Shown here in pieces: positions 60,655-64,000 of a stretch of DNA of 64,000 nt. The stretch covers positions 62,001 through 126,000 of the forward strand of contig NZ_FOCO01000002.1 in NCBI RefSeq assembly GCF_900110135.1. Direction: 5' to 3'. Made by a program: the position numbers and the translations under genes. Every line of letters begins with the position of its first letter. Within the stretch, counting starts at the first letter, position 1. The stretch is from Pseudorhodobacter antarcticus. Its GTDB lineage: Bacteria; Pseudomonadota; Alphaproteobacteria; Rhodobacterales; Rhodobacteraceae. The notes beneath the pieces were generated by a model. It worked only from the letters and a program-made list of their open reading frames with translations, was not told the DNA's origin and ran no database searches.

Positions 60655-61794
60655 TCAGCGCGGGCGGTGGATATGCGCGCTTTGGACCAGCCCAAACGCG
60701 GCCATCAGCACCAGCATCGACGATCCGCCATATGATACCAAAGGCAGCGGCACGCCCACCACCGGGGCCAAGCCCATCACCATCAGCATATTGACCGAAA
60801 AGTAGAAAAAGAAGGTGGCAGCGATACCAAGCGTCATAAGGCTGGCAAAGCGATCCTTGTTCTGTATCGCGCTGGAGATGCAAAACGCCAGCACCAAAGC
60901 ATAGAGGATGAGCAAGGAAAACGCACCGATAAAGCCAAACTCCTCGGCCAAGGTGGTAAAGATGAAGTCGGTGTGTTTTTCGGGCAAAAAGTTGAGCCGG
61001 CTTTGCGTGCCTTGCATGAACCCGCGCCCGGCCCAGCCACCCGACCCCAGCGCAATTTTCGCCTGTGAAATGTGATATCCCGCGCCAAGCGGGTCACTTG
61101 ACGGATCAAGGAACGTGTCAATCCGGCGGTATTGGTAATCTTTCAGCAATTGCCAGCCCGTGCCACGCGATGCAAACACCCCCGCCACAGCGCCCACCAG
61201 CATCCCCGCCACCGCGCCAAAATACCACCAGCTGACGCCCGCGCAAAACATCACCACCGCGCCCCCGGTCATCAACAGCAAGGCGGTGCCCAGATCGGGT
61301 TGCACAAGCACCAAAGCGGTGGGCAGCATGATGAAGGCAATCGGGATCAATACCCAAACCGGGCGCGATGTTTTGCGGATATCCAGCCAGTCGTAATAGG
61401 CGGCCAGCAGCATCACCAAGGTGACTTTTGCCAATTCAGACGGCTGCAAACGCAGCGGCCCGATTTCAATCCAGCGCTGTGCGCCCATGCCGACTGAGCC
61501 GAAAAATTCCACGCCAACCAGCAGCAGCACGGACCCTCCATAGGCAATTGCCGCCATGTTGCGCCAAAACCAGATCGGTACGAAACCCACGAAAAACATC
61601 ACAGCCAGACCCGCTGCAAAGCGTTTCATCTGCGGTTCCGCCCAAACCCCCATCCGCCCGCCGGCCACTGAATACAGCATCAAAAACCCGACCGATGCGA
61701 TGGCGATCAGCAAGACCACAAGGGGCCAGTTGACATGCAACAGCTTGGTCGGCCCCGTGGGGACGGTTTTCAGGCGGTATTCCAGAAAGGTCAT
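60655..61794 (-). CDS. rodA: Rod shape-determining protein RodA
   Basis: A 379-residue SEDS-family peptidoglycan glycosyltransferase with about ten helices. It polymerises lipid II with PBP2 in the elongasome. Landmarks: PSELAKVTLVMLLAAYYDW, LVQPDLGTALLLMTGG, HTDFIFTTLAEEFGFIGAFSLLILYAL and LPLVSYGGSSML. Its start overlaps the mrdA stop by ATGA. Membrane, with the active site facing the periplasm. Confidence 0.97.
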   Translation of the reverse strand: MTFLEYRLKTVPTGPTKLLHVNWPLVVLLIAIASVGFLMLYSVAGGRMGVWAEPQMKRFAAGLAVMFFVGFVPIWFWRNMAAIAYGGSVLLLVGVEFFGSVGMGAQRWIEIGPLRLQPSELAKVTLVMLLAAYYDWLDIRKTSRPVWVLIPIAFIMLPTALVLVQPDLGTALLLMTGGAVVMFCAGVSWWYFGAVAGMLVGAVAGVFASRGTGWQLLKDYQYRRIDTFLDPSSDPLGAGYHISQAKIALGSGGWAGRGFMQGTQSRLNFLPEKHTDFIFTTLAEEFGFIGAFSLLILYALVLAFCISSAIQNKDRFASLMTLGIAATFFFYFSVNMLMVMGLAPVVGVPLPLVSYGGSSMLVLMAAFGLVQSAHIHRPR

Positions 61795-63731
61795 GCGCGG
61801 GTGCTTTCTGGGGGGGTGCCATCGGGCGCGCGCAGGGGCAGGTTGCGGTGCATCGTGTCTATGCGGTTGCGCTGCGATGCGGGATAGGCGGAGGTGGGCG
61901 GGATCCCATCGCTCAGCGCGCGCAGCAGCAAATCGCGGCCAATCGGGGCCGCCGCGGTGGACCCGCCGCCACCATGTTCCACCACCACCGCCACCGCATA
62001 GCGCGGCGCGTCATAGGGCGCATAGCCGACAAACAGCGCGTGGTCGCGCCGGTCCCACGGCAGGTTGGCGTTGCTGATAACACCGCGCGCGCGTTCCGCC
62101 GCACTGATATTGCGCACTTGGCTGGTGCCGGTTTTGCCCGACATTTTCAGCGTTTTATCATCCACCCGCGACCCATAAGCCGTGCCGCGTTGGCTGTTGC
62201 AAACCGCATACATTCCCTTATGCACCGCATCCAGCATATCGGGCGTCAGCCCCATGGGCTGTCCTGCATCAAAGGGTTCGGCCACCCCACCCACGCTTTG
62301 CACCAGTCGCGGCACCACCGATTTTCCCGTGGCCAACCGCGCGGTCATCACCGCCAGTTGCAAAGGCGAGGTCAGCACATAGCCTTGGCCAATCGACGCG
62401 TTGACCGTATCGCCAATCCGCCAATCCGTACCGTAGCGTTCCTGTTTCCACGCTTTATTCGGCATCAACCCTTCGGTGATCGCCGACATCGGAATGTTGT
62501 GCCGTTCGCCAAGTCCCAATTTGCGGCCCATTTCCGCGATTTTGTCGATGCCCACTTTCAACGCAAGATCGTAAAAATACACATCGCAGCTTTCGGACAG
62601 GGCGCGGTCAAGGTCCACGCGCCCGTGGCCGCGCCTGCTCCAACAGTGGAAACGGCGGCCGCCCACCTCTAGGTAGCCGGGGCAATTGACCGAAGATGCG
62701 GTGGTCGCCACCCCCGCCTCCAACGCCGCCAAAGCGGTCACCATTTTGAAGGTGGAGCCGGGCGGATAAGCCCCCGCCACCGATTTATTCGCCAATGGTC
62801 GGTGGTCGTTTTCGGTCAATGCGTTGTAATCATTGTGTGAAATGCCGCGCACAAACAGGTTTGGATCGAACGACGGCGCAGACACCACCGCGATCAAATC
62901 GCCATTGTTCACATCCATGACCACGGCGGCAGCAGATTCCTCGCCCAGTCGCGCCTGGGTATAATTTTGCACATCGGCGTCGATGGTCAGCAGCACATCG
63001 CCGCCAGCAACCCCTTCTTGGCGGCCCAGTTCGCGCATGACGCGGCCCACGGCGTTCACCTCCACCCTGCGGTTGCCCGCTTTGCCACGCAACGCATCCT
63101 CCATCCACGTTTCCACACCGATCTTGCCGATCTGGAATTTCGGGGTTTGCAGCAGGGGGTCGGGTTCTTCCAGCTTGGCTAGATCACTGTCGCTGACCGG
63201 GCCCACATAGCCTACGACATGCGCAAAATCGGTATCGCGCGGATAAATACGGCTTAACCCCACCTCGGGTGCGACGCCGGGCAGAGCGGGGGCATTGATA
63301 GCAACTTTGGAGACATCGTCCCACGACAGGCGGTCTGCCACGATAATGGGCAGGGGGCTGCGGCGGCGCGCATCCTTTAGCGCGCGGTCAAAATCCTCCG
63401 GCGCGATGGGCAAGATGCCGGACAAACGGTTCAGCACATCCTCGACGTTGCCTGCATCATCGCGACTGATCACCACGCGGTAATTTTGTTCGTTGCCCGC
63501 AATCAGCTTGCCGTTGCGGTCCATGATCAAGCCGCGCGCAGGCGGGATCAGGCGAATGGAAATGCGGTTATCCTCGGCCAGTAGGCGAAATTCATCGGCT
63601 TGGTCGACCTGCATATGGCGCATCCGTGCGCCCAGCACGGCCACCACGGCCGCCATGGAACCCCCCAAAAGCAGGCCACGCCGGGTGATTTTACCAGCAC
63701 TTTCTTCCGTGTCGCGGGCAGATCGTCTCAT
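61791..63731 (-). CDS. mrdA: Penicillin-binding protein 2
   Basis: A 646-residue class B PBP. One N-terminal membrane helix (LLLGGSMAAVVAVLGAR), a PBP dimerisation domain and a transpeptidase domain with the catalytic Ser in YPPGSTFKM (SxxK) and SGKTGTSQV (KTG). It cross-links peptidoglycan along the cell side with RodA. Ends overlap both rodA and mreD by 4 bases, so the three are translated together. Confidence 0.97.
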   Translation of the reverse strand: MRRSARDTEESAGKITRRGLLLGGSMAAVVAVLGARMRHMQVDQADEFRLLAEDNRISIRLIPPARGLIMDRNGKLIAGNEQNYRVVISRDDAGNVEDVLNRLSGILPIAPEDFDRALKDARRRSPLPIIVADRLSWDDVSKVAINAPALPGVAPEVGLSRIYPRDTDFAHVVGYVGPVSDSDLAKLEEPDPLLQTPKFQIGKIGVETWMEDALRGKAGNRRVEVNAVGRVMRELGRQEGVAGGDVLLTIDADVQNYTQARLGEESAAAVVMDVNNGDLIAVVSAPSFDPNLFVRGISHNDYNALTENDHRPLANKSVAGAYPPGSTFKMVTALAALEAGVATTASSVNCPGYLEVGGRRFHCWSRRGHGRVDLDRALSESCDVYFYDLALKVGIDKIAEMGRKLGLGERHNIPMSAITEGLMPNKAWKQERYGTDWRIGDTVNASIGQGYVLTSPLQLAVMTARLATGKSVVPRLVQSVGGVAEPFDAGQPMGLTPDMLDAVHKGMYAVCNSQRGTAYGSRVDDKTLKMSGKTGTSQVRNISAAERARGVISNANLPWDRRDHALFVGYAPYDAPRYAVAVVVEHGGGGSTAAAPIGRDLLLRALSDGIPPTSAYPASQRNRIDTMHRNLPLRAPDGTPPESTRA

Positions 63732-64000
63732 AGGCGTCTTCCCTTTGCGTCAAGTTCGCCGGGGGTGAGTTTGCGCAATTGCAAGGCCACCCGCAGCACC
63801 CACACCACCACAGGATACATCAAAATGGACCCGACCGTCTGCGCAAAAGCAAAGCCAAAGCCGGGCTGCGACATAAAGGCGATCGCAAAGGCCAAACGGT
63901 AGGCCAAAAGCATTGCAATCATCACCCCCGCGATCAAAATCCATTCGGCCACAAACCCCAATTCGCGCGTTAGGCTGGACCGGGCGCGCAGAAATTCGGT
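63728..64000 (-). CDS. mreD: MreD, C-terminal part (cut by window edge)
   Basis: About 90 residues of the C-terminal part; the start lies outside the window. Hydrophobic segments FVAEWILIAGVMIAMLLAYRLA and ILMYPVVVWVLRVAL, then LRKLTPGELDAKGRRL, match the end of MreD in Rhodobacterales, a membrane partner of MreB and MreC. The frame stays open to the edge. The stop overlaps the mrdA start (ATGA), giving the usual mreD-mrdA-rodA order. Confidence 0.88.
   Translation of the reverse strand, partial: TEFLRARSSLTRELGFVAEWILIAGVMIAMLLAYRLAFAIAFMSQPGFGFAFAQTVGSILMYPVVVWVLRVALQLRKLTPGELDAKGRRL

Overview
The window looks like core chromosome of an alphaproteobacterium of the order Rhodobacterales (Rhodobacter/Roseobacter group). 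This rests on the protein families and gene order: carA next to yqeY, a split F0 operon carrying both b' and b subunits, a Paracoccus-type cytochrome c-550 beside aa3 oxidase subunit I, MipZ instead of a Min system, BluB, a GT14-type enzyme with a long C-terminal extension, and tightly packed high-GC genes with many 4-base ATGA overlaps. I see no phage, insertion sequence, CRISPR array or rRNA operon, and one tRNA gene (Leu, GAG).

Layout. 1-6.7 kb: truncated carA, yqeY, a small lipoprotein, then minus-strand DUF2244, an AmiS/UreI channel, ctaD, cycA and lipB, followed by tRNA-Leu and a transglutaminase-like protein. 6.9-12 kb: dut, a membrane-anchored MoeB/ThiF protein, an incomplete polar amino acid ABC transporter, a DMT exporter and its LysR regulator. 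12.2-18.1 kb: a translation and export block (ffh, chorismate mutase, rpsP, bluB, rimM, a membrane protein, trmD, rplS, rpmE) closed by a strong terminator. 18.3-22.5 kb: mipZ, an ArsR regulator and atpI-B-E-F'-F. 22.5-34.2 kb: a FadR/GntR regulator, an OmpA lipoprotein, an AraC-OGT fusion, nth, an adenosine-kinase-like gene, a divergent sulfotransferase/glycosyltransferase pair, HIT and DUF1203 proteins, polA and small conserved genes. 34.4-41.8 kb: DUF1285, then a four-gene MoxR - DUF58 - BatA/DUF4159 - large membrane protein operon. 42.7-47 kb: glycolate oxidase glcD-glcE-(small membrane protein)-glcF. 47-49.3 kb: two overlapping trypsin-like protease genes and an Hsp20. 49.4-55.3 kb: an AruI/AruH-like pair divergent from a complete basic or polar amino acid ABC transporter. 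55.3-60.5 kb: a cation efflux protein, an SH3-domain protein and three oxidoreductases. 60.6-64 kb: rodA, mrdA and truncated mreD of the cell-elongation cluster.

How genes work together. The clearest pathway suggestion is amino acid uptake plus a transaminase/decarboxylase pair resembling the arginine transaminase route. A second theme is glyoxylate metabolism: glycolate oxidase plus two separate 2-hydroxyacid dehydrogenases that probably reduce glyoxylate or hydroxypyruvate. A third is the envelope: the MoxR/DUF58 operon, RodA/PBP2/MreD, the OmpA lipoprotein and the predicted glycan-modifying pair.

The most unusual non-coding structures are a nearly threefold tandem hairpin repeat between glcD and glcE, a dispersed element with core AGGTATTT-N3-CCAAG-N2-GAAT (one copy pair forming a long inverted repeat), a perfect four-tract G-quadruplex motif ahead of ffh, and several long perfect inverted repeats between genes. 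Nothing in the window is plainly a new defence or mobile system. The best leads are the MoxR/DUF58 operon with weakened metal-ion sites and the arginine-type catabolic island.
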